This document shows positions 16,801-24,169 of a DNA stretch of 64,000 nt, piece after piece. The stretch is from the NCBI GenBank assembly GCA_016713365.1, contig JADJPG010000028.1:1-64000 (forward strand), in the 5' to 3' direction. A program made the translations under genes and the position numbers. The notes under the pieces are model-generated. The model did not search any database and was not told the origin of the DNA. It saw only the letters and a list, made by a program, of their open reading frames with translations. The DNA comes from Verrucomicrobiota bacterium (GTDB taxonomy: Bacteria; Verrucomicrobiota; Verrucomicrobiia; Limisphaerales; JADJPG01). Within the stretch, counting starts at the first letter, position 1; every line of letters begins with the position of its first letter.

Positions 16801-18451
16801 GAAGACGCGGCACTCGACGCCCGGCGTAGGACTCATCTCCCCGCCCCCGCACCACGACATCTACTCGATTGAGGATCTCGCGGAACTCATCCACGATCTC
16901 AAGAACTCGAACATCCACGCACGCATCAGCGTGAAGCTGGTGTCCGAAGTCGGCGTCGGCACCATTGCCGCCGGCGTCGCCAAGGCGCACGCGGACGTTG
17001 TCCTCATCTCGGGTTACGACGGCGGCACAGGCGCTTCGCCGCAGACCTCCATCAAGCACGCGGGCATTCCGTGGGAACTCGGCCTGGCCGAAACCCACCA
17101 GACGCTCGTGTTGAACAATCTTCGCTCGCGCATCGCGGTCGAGACCGACGGCCAGTTGAAGACCGGTCGCGACGTCGTCGTCGCTGCGATGCTGGGCGCC
17201 GAAGAATTCGGTTTCGCGACCGCGCCGCTCGTAACGCTGGGTTGCATCATGATGCGCGTCTGCCATCTGAACACCTGCCCCGTCGGCGTCGCCACGCAGG
17301 ATCCGCAGCTCCGCGCAAAGTTCACCGGCGACCCCGCTCATGCCGTGAACTTCATGAAGTTCATTGCACAGGAAGTGCGCGAGCTCATGGCCCAACTCGG
17401 CTTCCGCACCATCAATGAAATGGTCGGCCGCACCGATCGGCTGGAAGCCCGCAAAGCGGTTGAGCATTGGAAGGCCAAGGGACTCGACTTCAGCAAGATT
17501 CTCTTCCAACCCGAGGCGGGTCCGGAAGTGGGACGCTACGCGCAGATCACCCAGGACCACGGTCTCGACAAATCGCTCGACAACACCGTGCTCATGCAAC
17601 TGTGCAAGCCGGCGCTCGACAAGGGCGACAAGGTCACGGGCACTGTTCCGATTCGGAACATTCATCGCGTCGTCGGCACCATCGTCGGCAGCGAAGTGAC
17701 TCGTCGCTACGGCGCCGCGGGACTTCCGGAAGACACCATCAAGGTTCACTTCAAGGGCTCCGCTGGACAAAGCTTCGGCGCGTTCATGCCCAAGGGCATG
17801 ACCTTCACGCTGGAAGGTGATGCGAACGATTACGTGGGCAAGGGGCTGTCGGGCGGACGCATCATCGTTCATCCGCCGGAAGGTTCCACATTCGCCGCTG
17901 AAGAAAACATGATCGCCGGAAACGTCGCTCTCTACGGTGCAACCGGCGGCGAGGTTTTCATTGGCGGCATGGCGGGCGAACGGTTCGGTGTCCGGAATTC
18001 CGGCGTCAGCACCGTCGTCGAAGCCATCGGTGATCACGGCTGCGAATACATGACGGGCGGAACAGTTGTTGTGCTCGGTCCGACCGGTCGTAATTTTGCA
18101 GCCGGCATGAGCGGTGGAGTGGCTTACATTCTCGATGAGAAAGGTGACTTCGCCACGCGCTGCAACATGCAGATGGTCGCGCTGGAGAAATTCGAGGACG
18201 CTGAAGAATCAGAGAACGTCCGCAAGCTTATCCAAAGGCACGCGGAATTCACCAAGAGCCAGAAGGCCTGGAAGGTTCTCGCTCTTTGGGAAAAGTATTC
18301 GGGCATGTTCGTGAAAGTCATGCCTAAGGATTACAAGCGCGTGCTCAGCGCGTTGAAGAAAGCCAAGCAGCAGGGCTTGAGCGGTGAGGACGCCATCAAC
18401 GCGGCCTTCGAGGAAAATGCCCGCGACCTCGCGCGTGTGGGCGGCGGTTGA
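13817..18451 (+). CDS. gltB: Glutamate synthase, large (alpha) subunit
   Basis: GltB takes the amide nitrogen of glutamine and makes glutamate from 2-oxoglutarate; GltD supplies electrons from NADPH. The ATG at 13817 gives 1544 residues, normal for the family. About 33 residues precede the catalytic cysteine in EHEACGVGF (about C34), so an N-terminal propeptide must be removed to free the Ntn nucleophile. Then come the class II amidotransferase domain (about 34-430, with FSTNTFPSWERGHPYR), the central domain, the FMN synthase domain (ISVKLVSEVGVG, DGGTGASP), the 3Fe-4S cysteines in MMRVCHLNTCPVG, and the C-terminal beta-helix (GGEVFIGGMAGERFGVRNSG). It is followed by gltD after 58 bases. Confidence 0.98.
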   Translation: MSTSNSQNRGTQTTRVSPPGPQGLYDPQFEHEACGVGFVANIKGRKSHTIIEQAIQVLLNLDHRGACGCEINTGDGAGILIQMPHEFLKTAAKAAGIALPNFGEYGVGMVFLPPDANERREAERLFERIVVEEGQRLLGWRDIPTNNSSLGETAKASEPFMRQIFIGRNPKLTDDMAFERKLYVIRKRAENTIRYGKIPGGNFFYVASLSYKTLIYKGMLMPAQVDAYYPDLKDPSMVTALALVHSRFSTNTFPSWERGHPYRYMAHNGEINTLRGNINWTRAREAMMQSDLFGEDLKKVFPIINTDGSDSAMFDNVLELLVLGGRSLPHAMMMMIPEPWANHESMSDEKKAFYEFHSCLMEPWDGPASVAFTDGKKIGASLDRNGLRPSRYYVTKDDLVIMASEAGVLEVPPENVLYKGRLQPGRMFFIDTEEGRIVADEEIKNKIAAEHPYRQWLDQHMIELGKLPEPPHLPEPSHETVLQRQQAFGYTFEDLRLLMVPMARDGVEAIGSMGTDTPLAVLSDKPQNLFNYFKQLFAQVTNPPIDCIREEIVTSAETTIGSEKNLLKAMPESAHLIELKAPVLTNEEMAKLRHINTPGYKSTTLPILYKASEGAKGLEKAMTELFAAADKAIADGFNILILSDRGIDHDNAAIPSLLAVAGLHHHLIRNGTRTRVGLVLESGEPREVHHFSLLIGYGCGAINPYVAFETIDDMIRQGMLKNIDHKTACKNFVKAAVKGVVKVISKMGISTIQSYRGAQIFEAVGLSKAVVDKYFTWTATRIEGATLDVIAKETEIRHRHAFPDRQVNGHTLDVGGQYQWRAEGELHLFSPQTVHKLQHAVRTANYNTFKEYSKLVDDQLKKHYTLRGLLDFKPATPVPIEEVESIESILKRFKTGAMSYGSISSEAHEALAIAMNRIGGKSNTGEGGEDPARFTWTNEQGDSKNSAIKQVASGRFGVTSHYLVNAKEIQIKMAQGAKPGEGGQLPGAKVYPWIAKTRHSTPGVGLISPPPHHDIYSIEDLAELIHDLKNSNIHARISVKLVSEVGVGTIAAGVAKAHADVVLISGYDGGTGASPQTSIKHAGIPWELGLAETHQTLVLNNLRSRIAVETDGQLKTGRDVVVAAMLGAEEFGFATAPLVTLGCIMMRVCHLNTCPVGVATQDPQLRAKFTGDPAHAVNFMKFIAQEVRELMAQLGFRTINEMVGRTDRLEARKAVEHWKAKGLDFSKILFQPEAGPEVGRYAQITQDHGLDKSLDNTVLMQLCKPALDKGDKVTGTVPIRNIHRVVGTIVGSEVTRRYGAAGLPEDTIKVHFKGSAGQSFGAFMPKGMTFTLEGDANDYVGKGLSGGRIIVHPPEGSTFAAEENMIAGNVALYGATGGEVFIGGMAGERFGVRNSGVSTVVEAIGDHGCEYMTGGTVVVLGPTGRNFAAGMSGGVAYILDEKGDFATRCNMQMVALEKFEDAEESENVRKLIQRHAEFTKSQKAWKVLALWEKYSGMFVKVMPKDYKRVLSALKKAKQQGLSGEDAINAAFEENARDLARVGGG

Positions 18452-18509
18452 TTCGCCGGCCTGACTCTGCTACTCCATCCGACCTAGTTTTACGATCTGA
18501 GGAACTGAA

Positions 18510-19994
18510 ATGGGAAAACCGACTGGATTTATCGAATACCTCCGCGAACTGCCGTTGGACCGCAAGGCGACGGAGCGCATCCGCGACTGGAATGAGTTCC
18601 ATGAACACATGGACACGCAGAAGCTCCAGGAGCAGGGCGCGCGCTGCATGGATTGCGGCGTCCCCTTCTGCCACACCGGCACGTTGCTGAGTGGCATGGC
18701 CAGCGGCTGCCCGATCAACAACCTCATCCCGGAGTGGAACGACCTCATCTATCGCGGCCTGTGGAAGGAAGCGCTGGACCGTCTGCACAAGACGAACAAC
18801 TTCCCCGACTTCACCGGTCGTGTCTGCCCCGCACCTTGCGAAGGTTCCTGCGTGTTGGGCATCAATAATCCGCCGGTCACGATCAAGAACATCGAGTGCA
18901 GCATCATCGACAAGGCGTGGGATGAAGGTTGGGTCAAGGCCGAGCCCCCGGCCAAGCGCACCGGCAAGAAAGTCGCCGTCATTGGCTCCGGTCCGGCCGG
19001 ACTATGCGCCGCGCAACAATTGAACCGCGCCGGTCATTTGGTGACTGTGTTCGAGCGCGCTGATCGCCCGGGTGGCCTGCTGATGTACGGCATCCCGAAT
19101 ATGAAGCTCGACAAAAAACACGTCGTGCTCCGCCGCATCAAGCAGATGGAAGATGAAGGCATCGTCTTCAAGTGCAGCACCGAGGTCGGCAAAGACATCA
19201 CCTCCCAACAGTTGATGAGCGACTACGACGCGGTCGTGCTTTGCACGGGCGCGACCAAACCGCGCGACCTTCCCATCGACGGCCGCAATCTCAAAGGCGT
19301 CCACTTCGCGATGGAGTTCCTCCATCAGAACACGAAGGCACTGCTCGACGACAAGAAGAACGGGAGCTTCATCAATGCGGCGGGCAAGGACGTCATCGTC
19401 ATCGGCGGCGGCGACACCGGCACCGACTGCGTCGGCACTTCGATGCGCCACGGCTGCAAGAGCCTCATTCAGGTCGAAATTCTCCCGAAGCCTCCGCTCC
19501 AACGTGCCAAGGACAATCCGTGGCCTGAGTGGCCGAAGACTTACAAGATGGATTACGGTCAGGAGGAAGCGGCCGCAGTGTTCGGCGCTGACCCTCGCGT
19601 CTATCTCACCACGGCAAAGAAGTTCGAAGACGACGGCAACGGCAACGTGAAGGCCGTGCATCTCGTCCAGATCGAGTGGAGCAAGAACGACAAGGGCCAG
19701 TTCGTGCCGAAGGACGTTCCCGGCACCGAGCGCGTCGTTCCCGCACAACTCGTCCTGCTCGCGATGGGCTTCCTCGGGCCGGAACAGCCGCTCCTCGAAT
19801 CCCTCAACGTCGAACGCGATCCGCGCTCGAATGTAAAAGCGGACCACGGCAAATACACCACGAGCATCCCGAAGGTGTTCGCCGCCGGCGACTGCCGTCG
19901 CGGCCAGAGCCTCGTGGTCTGGGCCTTCAACGAAGGCCGCGGCGCCGCTCGTGAATGCGACCGTTTCCTGATGGGTTACACGGATCTTCCGTGA
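18510..19994 (+). CDS. gltD: Glutamate synthase, small (beta) subunit
   Basis: The 494-residue protein is the NADPH:acceptor subunit of glutamate synthase. The N-terminal region has the cysteines that ligate two 4Fe-4S clusters (CMDCGVPFCH about 49-58, and CPAPCEGSC). The FAD-binding site GSGPAGLCAAQQL is followed by FERADRPGGLLMYGIP, and the NADPH site is GGGDTGTDCVGTSMRHG. The end TSIPKVFAAGDCRRGQSLVVWA is typical. A purine-rich GAGGA lies 8 bases before the ATG and supports this start. It forms an operon with gltB and is closed by a strong terminator at 20021. Confidence 0.98.
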   Translation: MGKPTGFIEYLRELPLDRKATERIRDWNEFHEHMDTQKLQEQGARCMDCGVPFCHTGTLLSGMASGCPINNLIPEWNDLIYRGLWKEALDRLHKTNNFPDFTGRVCPAPCEGSCVLGINNPPVTIKNIECSIIDKAWDEGWVKAEPPAKRTGKKVAVIGSGPAGLCAAQQLNRAGHLVTVFERADRPGGLLMYGIPNMKLDKKHVVLRRIKQMEDEGIVFKCSTEVGKDITSQQLMSDYDAVVLCTGATKPRDLPIDGRNLKGVHFAMEFLHQNTKALLDDKKNGSFINAAGKDVIVIGGGDTGTDCVGTSMRHGCKSLIQVEILPKPPLQRAKDNPWPEWPKTYKMDYGQEEAAAVFGADPRVYLTTAKKFEDDGNGNVKAVHLVQIEWSKNDKGQFVPKDVPGTERVVPAQLVLLAMGFLGPEQPLLESLNVERDPRSNVKADHGKYTTSIPKVFAAGDCRRGQSLVVWAFNEGRGAARECDRFLMGYTDLP

Positions 19995-20020
19995 TGCGTC
20001 ACTTACGCGACGATTCTAAA

Positions 20021-20063
20021 AACAAAAGGGCCGCGACTAAGTCAGTCGCGGCCTTCGTTTTTA
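20021..20063. terminator. Strong intrinsic terminator between gltD and kdgK-like gene
   Basis: A perfect 10-bp stem GGCCGCGACT/AGTCGCGGCC (20029-20038 with 20044-20053) has a 5-base loop. A T-rich run follows on the plus side (CTTCGTTTTT) and an A-rich run precedes it, which is a T-run on the minus strand. It can stop transcription from both sides, gltD from the left and the PfkB kinase from the right, ten bases from the latter's stop codon. Confidence 0.9.
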
Positions 20064-20072
20064 GAAGGCCTT

Positions 20073-21173
20073 TTACCGCTGCACACGGGCACCGCCGCCC
20101 TTCATCAACTTCTCAACTTCGCCCTTGTCCGCCATCGAGGTGTCGCCGGGCGTGGTCATCGCCAGTGCGCCGTGGGCTGCGCCGTACTCGACCGCCTTCT
20201 GCGCGTCGCCCGTCGTCATCATTCCGTAGATGAAACCGGAGGCGAAACTGTCACCGCCGCCCACACGATCGAGGATTTCAAGATCTGGATACTTCCGGCT
20301 TTCGAAGAACTTCCCGTCATACCATGCGATCGCCCCCCAGTCATTGATGGTTGCCGTGTGCGCAGCACGAAGCGTGGTGGCCGTGGCCTTGAAGTTGGGA
20401 AACGCCTTCACCGCCGTTTCGATCATCCGCTTGAACGCAGTCACGTCGATGTGCAGAAGATTCTCATCCGCGCCCTCGACGTGGAAGCCAAGGCACGCCG
20501 TGAAGTCCTCTTCGTTGCCGATCATTACATCCACGTATTTCGCAATCTCCCGGTTCACTTCCTGCGCCCGCTTCTGGCCGCCGATGCTCTTCCAGAGCGA
20601 CGGACGATAATTGAGATCGTAGCTGACCACGGTTCCGTGTTCCTTTGCCTTCTTCACGCATTCGATGACCAGCTGCGGAGTGGTATCCGACAGTGCTGCG
20701 AAAATACCACCCGTGTGTAGCCAGCGAACGCCGAGCTTCCCGAAGATGTGATCCCAGTCGAAGTCGCCCGGCTTGAGCTGTGAGGCCGCTGTATTGCCAC
20801 GATCGGGGATGCCAACCGCGCCGCGCACACCGAACCCGCGCTCTGTGAAATTCAGCCCATTGCGCGTCTCGCGTCCGATGCCGTCGAACTTCTTCCACTG
20901 GATGAACTGAGTGTCGACGCCGCCTTGCAAGATGAAGTCTTCAAGCAGCCGGCCAATGTCATTGTCGGCAAACGCCGTCGCGACCGCTGTCTTGAGCCCA
21001 AAACAGCGACGCAAGCCGCGCGCGACGTTGTATTCGCCGCCGCCCTCCCAGACCTTGAACTCCCGGGCCGTGCGCACGCGGCCTTCGCCGGGATCGAGTC
21101 GAAGCATGATTTCTCCGAGCGCGAGCATGTCGAAAGCACAGGAGCCGGCGGGTTTGATGTTCAGAGTGGACAT
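20073..21173 (-). CDS. PfkB family sugar kinase, 2-dehydro-3-deoxygluconokinase-like
   Basis: The 366-residue protein phosphorylates a sugar or sugar acid in the cytoplasm. PfkB family features are LALGEIMLRLDPG at the N-terminus, VSYDLNYRPSLW in the middle and the C-terminal signature DRVGGGDSFASGFIYG, whose aspartate is the catalytic base. The LRLDPGEG and YNVARGLRRCFGLKTAVATA segments resemble KDG kinases (KdgK) more than fructokinases, but I cannot prove the substrate. It stands alone, without KDG aldolase or uronate genes. About 0.6 kb of non-coding DNA lies upstream. Confidence 0.82.
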   Translation of the reverse strand: MSTLNIKPAGSCAFDMLALGEIMLRLDPGEGRVRTAREFKVWEGGGEYNVARGLRRCFGLKTAVATAFADNDIGRLLEDFILQGGVDTQFIQWKKFDGIGRETRNGLNFTERGFGVRGAVGIPDRGNTAASQLKPGDFDWDHIFGKLGVRWLHTGGIFAALSDTTPQLVIECVKKAKEHGTVVSYDLNYRPSLWKSIGGQKRAQEVNREIAKYVDVMIGNEEDFTACLGFHVEGADENLLHIDVTAFKRMIETAVKAFPNFKATATTLRAAHTATINDWGAIAWYDGKFFESRKYPDLEILDRVGGGDSFASGFIYGMMTTGDAQKAVEYGAAHGALAMTTPGDTSMADKGEVEKLMKGGGARVQR

Positions 21174-21364
21174 GAATTGCGTTTCGTCGATCTGGTTGTC
21201 GTTGTGAAGAACCGGTCCAGACGTTGCGAAAAGGCGGACGGAAACTCAACTCTTGATCGAGCTTTGGCGACCGGGGATTCACCGATGCCTCCGCCGATAC
21301 TGTCGCGGGTCGCACCCTGAGTAGCGCTACGCATTTTCAGAACTCGAATCCGGATGGATGTTTC

Positions 21365-21655
21365 TGAATCGGTTAACTGACCTTGCAGGATGAAAGTCCG
21401 GCATGAGCGATGTGAGCTGGCGCGGTGAACTGTGGAAAGTGCCGCGCGGGTGAAACACGGAACAGCAGCAGGCCGCGGCTCGTGGTGATGTATGTGCCCG
21501 AGTCTCGTCCTGCACCACCTGGCCCGCTGTCCCGAATTGGGAGCCACTTTCCGGCTCACGATTCCCGGCCTGCGTCCAGTCAGTTAACCGCCCCCTTTCC
21601 AGCGGATGATGGATGGAGTGCCGGACGCTTCTCCCGGCACTCCATTTCCTTTTCC
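21365..21655 (+). ncRNA. Candidate structured non-coding RNA, family not recognised
   Basis: This gene-free region contains nested complementary arms that would fold into one compact RNA. P1 is a perfect 11-bp stem, GGTTAACTGAC (21371-21381) with GTCAGTTAACC (21579-21589). Inside it are GCAGG/CCTGC (21385-21389 with 21569-21573) and a 9-bp stem GTGAGCTGG/CCGGCTCAC (21412-21420 with 21551-21559, one G-U pair). A local hairpin CGCGG/CCGCG (21421-21425 with 21442-21446) and further pairs GCAGG/CCTGC (21468-21472 with 21509-21513) lie within. A 12-bp terminator hairpin follows at 21613-21645. The order closing stem, multibranch body, terminator suggests a free RNA of about 280 nt on the plus strand. 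I could not match it to RNase P RNA, tmRNA, SRP RNA, 6S RNA or a riboswitch. A leader role for the MFS gene is the alternative. Confidence 0.5.
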
Positions 21656-21656
21656 C
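21613..21656 (+). terminator. Hairpin terminator after the candidate RNA
   Basis: A 12-bp perfect stem ATGGAGTGCCGG/CCGGCACTCCAT (21613-21624 with 21634-21645) with a 9-base loop is followed by the pyrimidine-rich tract TTCCTTTTCCC. No plus-strand protein gene lies upstream of it, so it most plausibly ends the candidate RNA. It could also be an attenuator before the MFS gene. Confidence 0.55.
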
Positions 21657-21764
21657 GAGATCGCGAAACCGTCACGCACTCAATTCACAGTTGACCTTGT
21701 CGTCGCGGACGCCTTCGATGAGTCGTTCCCAATCGGTAACTGAGCTTTGCCACGAAAAACGACT

Positions 21765-23018
21765 ATGCAGCCACCTTCACCAACCGATGCTGGCAAAGGC
21801 CGGATGATGGCTCTCGCCGCAGCGTTCCTCGGATGGATGTTCGACGGGATGGAGATGGGAATCTTTCCGCTCGTCGCACGCCCTGGACTTCAGCAGATGC
21901 AGGCCCTGCACGGCATCGTCGATGAAAGCTTTGTTCAACGATGGATGGGAATCATCACAGCGCTCTTCCTCATCGGTGCGGCGTTGGGAGGATTGGTCTT
22001 TGGCTGGCTCGGGGATCGCATCGGGCGCGTGAAGGCGATGACGTGGAGCATCCTCTTTTACTCAGGATTCACCGGGCTCTGCTACTTCGCGACGGAACCG
22101 TGGCACCTCGGAGCGCTTCGCTTCGTCGCGGCGCTGGGAATGGGCGGCGAATGGGCGCTCGGGGTGGCCCTCGTCATGGAATGCTGGCCGGAAGGAAAAC
22201 GTCCGCTGATGGCCGGACTCATCGGAGCGTCCGCCAATCTCGGCTACTGCATCATCGCCATCATCGGCATCGTATTTCCCATCACCGGAGATTCCTGGCG
22301 CTGGGTAATGATCGTTGGCGCAGCCCCGGCTCTGCTGACGTTTCTGATCCGGCTCTTCGTTCCCGAGTCCGAAAAATGGAAAGCCTCGCGCCGAAAGGAT
22401 GCCGCCTCACCGGCCGTTGAGATTTTTTCCCCTGCCTTGCTCAAGAACACCTTGCTGGCGATTTCCTTCGCGTCAGTCGCGCTCGTGGTCACCTGGGGCA
22501 TCGTGCAATGGATTCCGCTCTGGGCCGACCAGATGACCGGCAGCAAACAACCCACCGTAAAAGCGTGGAGCCAATTTTACCAATCCCTCGGCGCAGCGGT
22601 CGGGTGCATGCTCGCTGCGCTGATGGGGGGAGCCCTAGGCCGAAGAATCACTTACTTTCTGCTTTGCCTCGCATCACTGATCGCAACTCAGGTGCTGTTT
22701 CGCGCCGTTCACGAGGTCGGTCCGGGATTCTTTGTCGCCGTCTTCCTCGTCGGCGCCTGCACAGCCTCCTTCTACGGATGGCTGCCGCTGTATCTACCCG
22801 AGATATTCCCCACCCGCGTCCGCGCCACCGGTCAGGGGCTGGCCTTTAACTTCGGCCGCGTCCTGGCGGCGGTTGGTGCATGGCAGATGCCGGCGTTGAT
22901 GGCGTTCTTCGATAAGAGCTATCCAAAAGCGGGAGAAACCATCGTGTTGGTCTACCTGATCGGAATGGTCCTCATCTGGTTCGCGCCCGAGACGAAGGAC
23001 AAGCCGCTGCCGGCCTGA
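21765..23018 (+). CDS. MFS transporter
   Basis: The ATG at 21765 gives a 417-residue, 12-helix major facilitator. Motif A is clear after helix 2 (FGWLGDRIGRVKAM), and the second-half equivalent is weaker (GGALGRRITYF). The first helix AFLGWMFDGMEMGIFPL, with its aspartate and glutamate, resembles the aromatic-acid:H+ symporter and sialic-acid transporter branch (AAHS/SHS), and LPEIFPTRVRATGQGLAFNFGR fits that too. The substrate is unknown. It is read from a promoter beyond the candidate RNA, or from read-through. No catabolic genes are attached. Confidence 0.85.
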   Translation: MQPPSPTDAGKGRMMALAAAFLGWMFDGMEMGIFPLVARPGLQQMQALHGIVDESFVQRWMGIITALFLIGAALGGLVFGWLGDRIGRVKAMTWSILFYSGFTGLCYFATEPWHLGALRFVAALGMGGEWALGVALVMECWPEGKRPLMAGLIGASANLGYCIIAIIGIVFPITGDSWRWVMIVGAAPALLTFLIRLFVPESEKWKASRRKDAASPAVEIFSPALLKNTLLAISFASVALVVTWGIVQWIPLWADQMTGSKQPTVKAWSQFYQSLGAAVGCMLAALMGGALGRRITYFLLCLASLIATQVLFRAVHEVGPGFFVAVFLVGACTASFYGWLPLYLPEIFPTRVRATGQGLAFNFGRVLAAVGAWQMPALMAFFDKSYPKAGETIVLVYLIGMVLIWFAPETKDKPLPA

Positions 23019-23049
23019 AAAGTTTTTAACAACTCTTCAGAATTCCCCG

Positions 23050-23078
23050 TTGACTTGGGAAGGTGAGTTTCATAACGT
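23050..23078 (+). promoter_or_regulatory. Sigma70-type promoter of tRNA-Asp
   Basis: TTGACT (23050-23055) and TAACGT (23073-23078) are separated by exactly 17 bases, and the -10 box ends 16 bases before the mature tRNA start. This fits a housekeeping promoter. It is inferred from spacing and match only. Confidence 0.5.
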
Positions 23079-23094
23079 CCGTGTCCCCGCTTGC

Positions 23095-23171
23095 GGGGGC
23101 GTAGCTCAATTGGTTAGAGCGCTGCCCTGTCACGGCAGAGGTTACGGGTTCGAGCCCCGCCGCTCCCGCCA
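23095..23171 (+). tRNA. tRNA-Asp (anticodon GTC)
   Basis: The 77-base cloverleaf has acceptor stem GGGGGCG/CGCTCCC (one G-U pair), D-arm GCTC..GAGC, anticodon stem CTGCC/GGCAG around loop CTGTCAC (anticodon GTC, Asp), T-loop TTCGAGC, and an encoded 3' GCCA. The T-stem has one mismatch at its base (ACGGG with CCCGC). A run of seven T follows CCA at once and probably helps end transcription. The 5' leader CCCCGC can pair with GCGGGG running into the acceptor strand. Confidence 0.97.
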
Positions 23172-23203
23172 TTTTTTTGGCGAAGATGCTTCTCAACATG
23201 TTT

Positions 23204-24169
23204 TCACCATTCCATCCGGTGAAAACAAAATCTTGGTGAACGTTCCCCGGACTCGTCTATCGCGACCGTCCAGTAACCTCCATCCTTCAACAATTGGGAA
23301 CCCGCTGGTGACGGACATAACAGCGGCTTGAACAGCCGCCAGTAACGCGCCTTGCCCAAAGCTCTACTCAGCCTCCTCGGCGTGTGGCCGAGAAAGTGAA
23401 TCTCCGGCATCCCGCGCAGAAACCGGCTCAGGCCGAAAACCAGATTGGTGTGGAGATGACCGATGACCGTCCGTTCAATCTGGGTGATCTTCCTCCGAAT
23501 TCCCTCCCGCCCCCAAAGGAACGGCAACGCGCTGGGATCGTGGCAAAACAAAATCACTTTCTGGCCGGATCGAAGTTCTTCGAAGGCCGTTTCAATTGTC
23601 CGGAGATGTTCCTCGTGGAGTCTGCGCCATTCAGCGCGTTCCTCCGGCAGCGCCTCCACTTCGTAGACCGGCAATGCTGCCAATGTGGATGCGATCCCCA
23701 GCATCACGGTCGGCCCCATTTCCAAACGCCAGAACGGCTGAACTCGCAGACCATTCATCGCCCGATCGAGGCTCGCCATGCGGAGGCCGCCCCGCCCCGA
23801 TGACATCATCAACTTGCCAACCTCATGATCGCCCATGACGGGATGGAATCGCCCTCCAAATGCCTGCCGAAGCTTTCCGAGACAAATCTCAGCGCTTTCG
23901 TAGGACGGTGGATCTGACACGCCGATCCCCATGCTGTCGCAAGAGTAATCGCCATTGGCGATCACCACGGATGCCGCGACGTTCGCCTCAATGAATCGAT
24001 CCAGCAGGTAATTGTGCGCAAAAGGATCGCGCTGCCAAATCCAGTGCCGGAACTGCCACGTTAGAAACCGGCGCAGGGGACTCTTGATGCCGTGGTAAGG
24101 GTAATCATGCCGCTCGCGTTCCAGAGGACCGGCGTAGTGAACATCGCTGATGATCGCGATCTCCGTCAT
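23204..24169 (-). CDS. Metallophosphoesterase (calcineurin-like)
   Basis: The 321-residue protein has all blocks of the two-metal calcineurin-like phosphoesterase fold: ISDVHY (about 7-12), VIANGDYS, MGDHE, ILFCHDP and VIGHLHTN. These supply the metal ligands and the catalytic histidine. There is no signal peptide, so it should be cytoplasmic. The substrate is unknown; the family hydrolyses phosphomonoesters or diesters, including UDP-diacylglucosamine and cyclic nucleotides. Its ATG overlaps the stop of the upstream methyltransferase/MTHFR gene by four bases (ATGA), indicating translational coupling, so the frameshift in that gene could lower its expression. Confidence 0.87.
   Translation of the reverse strand: MTEIAIISDVHYAGPLERERHDYPYHGIKSPLRRFLTWQFRHWIWQRDPFAHNYLLDRFIEANVAASVVIANGDYSCDSMGIGVSDPPSYESAEICLGKLRQAFGGRFHPVMGDHEVGKLMMSSGRGGLRMASLDRAMNGLRVQPFWRLEMGPTVMLGIASTLAALPVYEVEALPEERAEWRRLHEEHLRTIETAFEELRSGQKVILFCHDPSALPFLWGREGIRRKITQIERTVIGHLHTNLVFGLSRFLRGMPEIHFLGHTPRRLSRALGKARYWRLFKPLLCPSPAGSQLLKDGGYWTVAIDESGERSPRFCFHRMEW

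Noticed and set aside
15638..18037. A 799-codon open frame on the strand opposite gltB
   Set aside because: It lies entirely within gltB, has Arg/His-rich low-quality sequence and no recognisable domain; it is a GC-rich shadow of the real gene.
21365..21655. RNase P RNA, tmRNA, SRP RNA, 6S RNA or a cobalamin riboswitch for the structured region
   Set aside because: GGATGAAAGTCC slightly recalls the RNase P CR-I core and the riboswitch receptor, but the region is too short for RNase P RNA, lacks an ACAGAA-type core, lacks the tmRNA tRNA-like end and lacks the riboswitch GCCACTG box.
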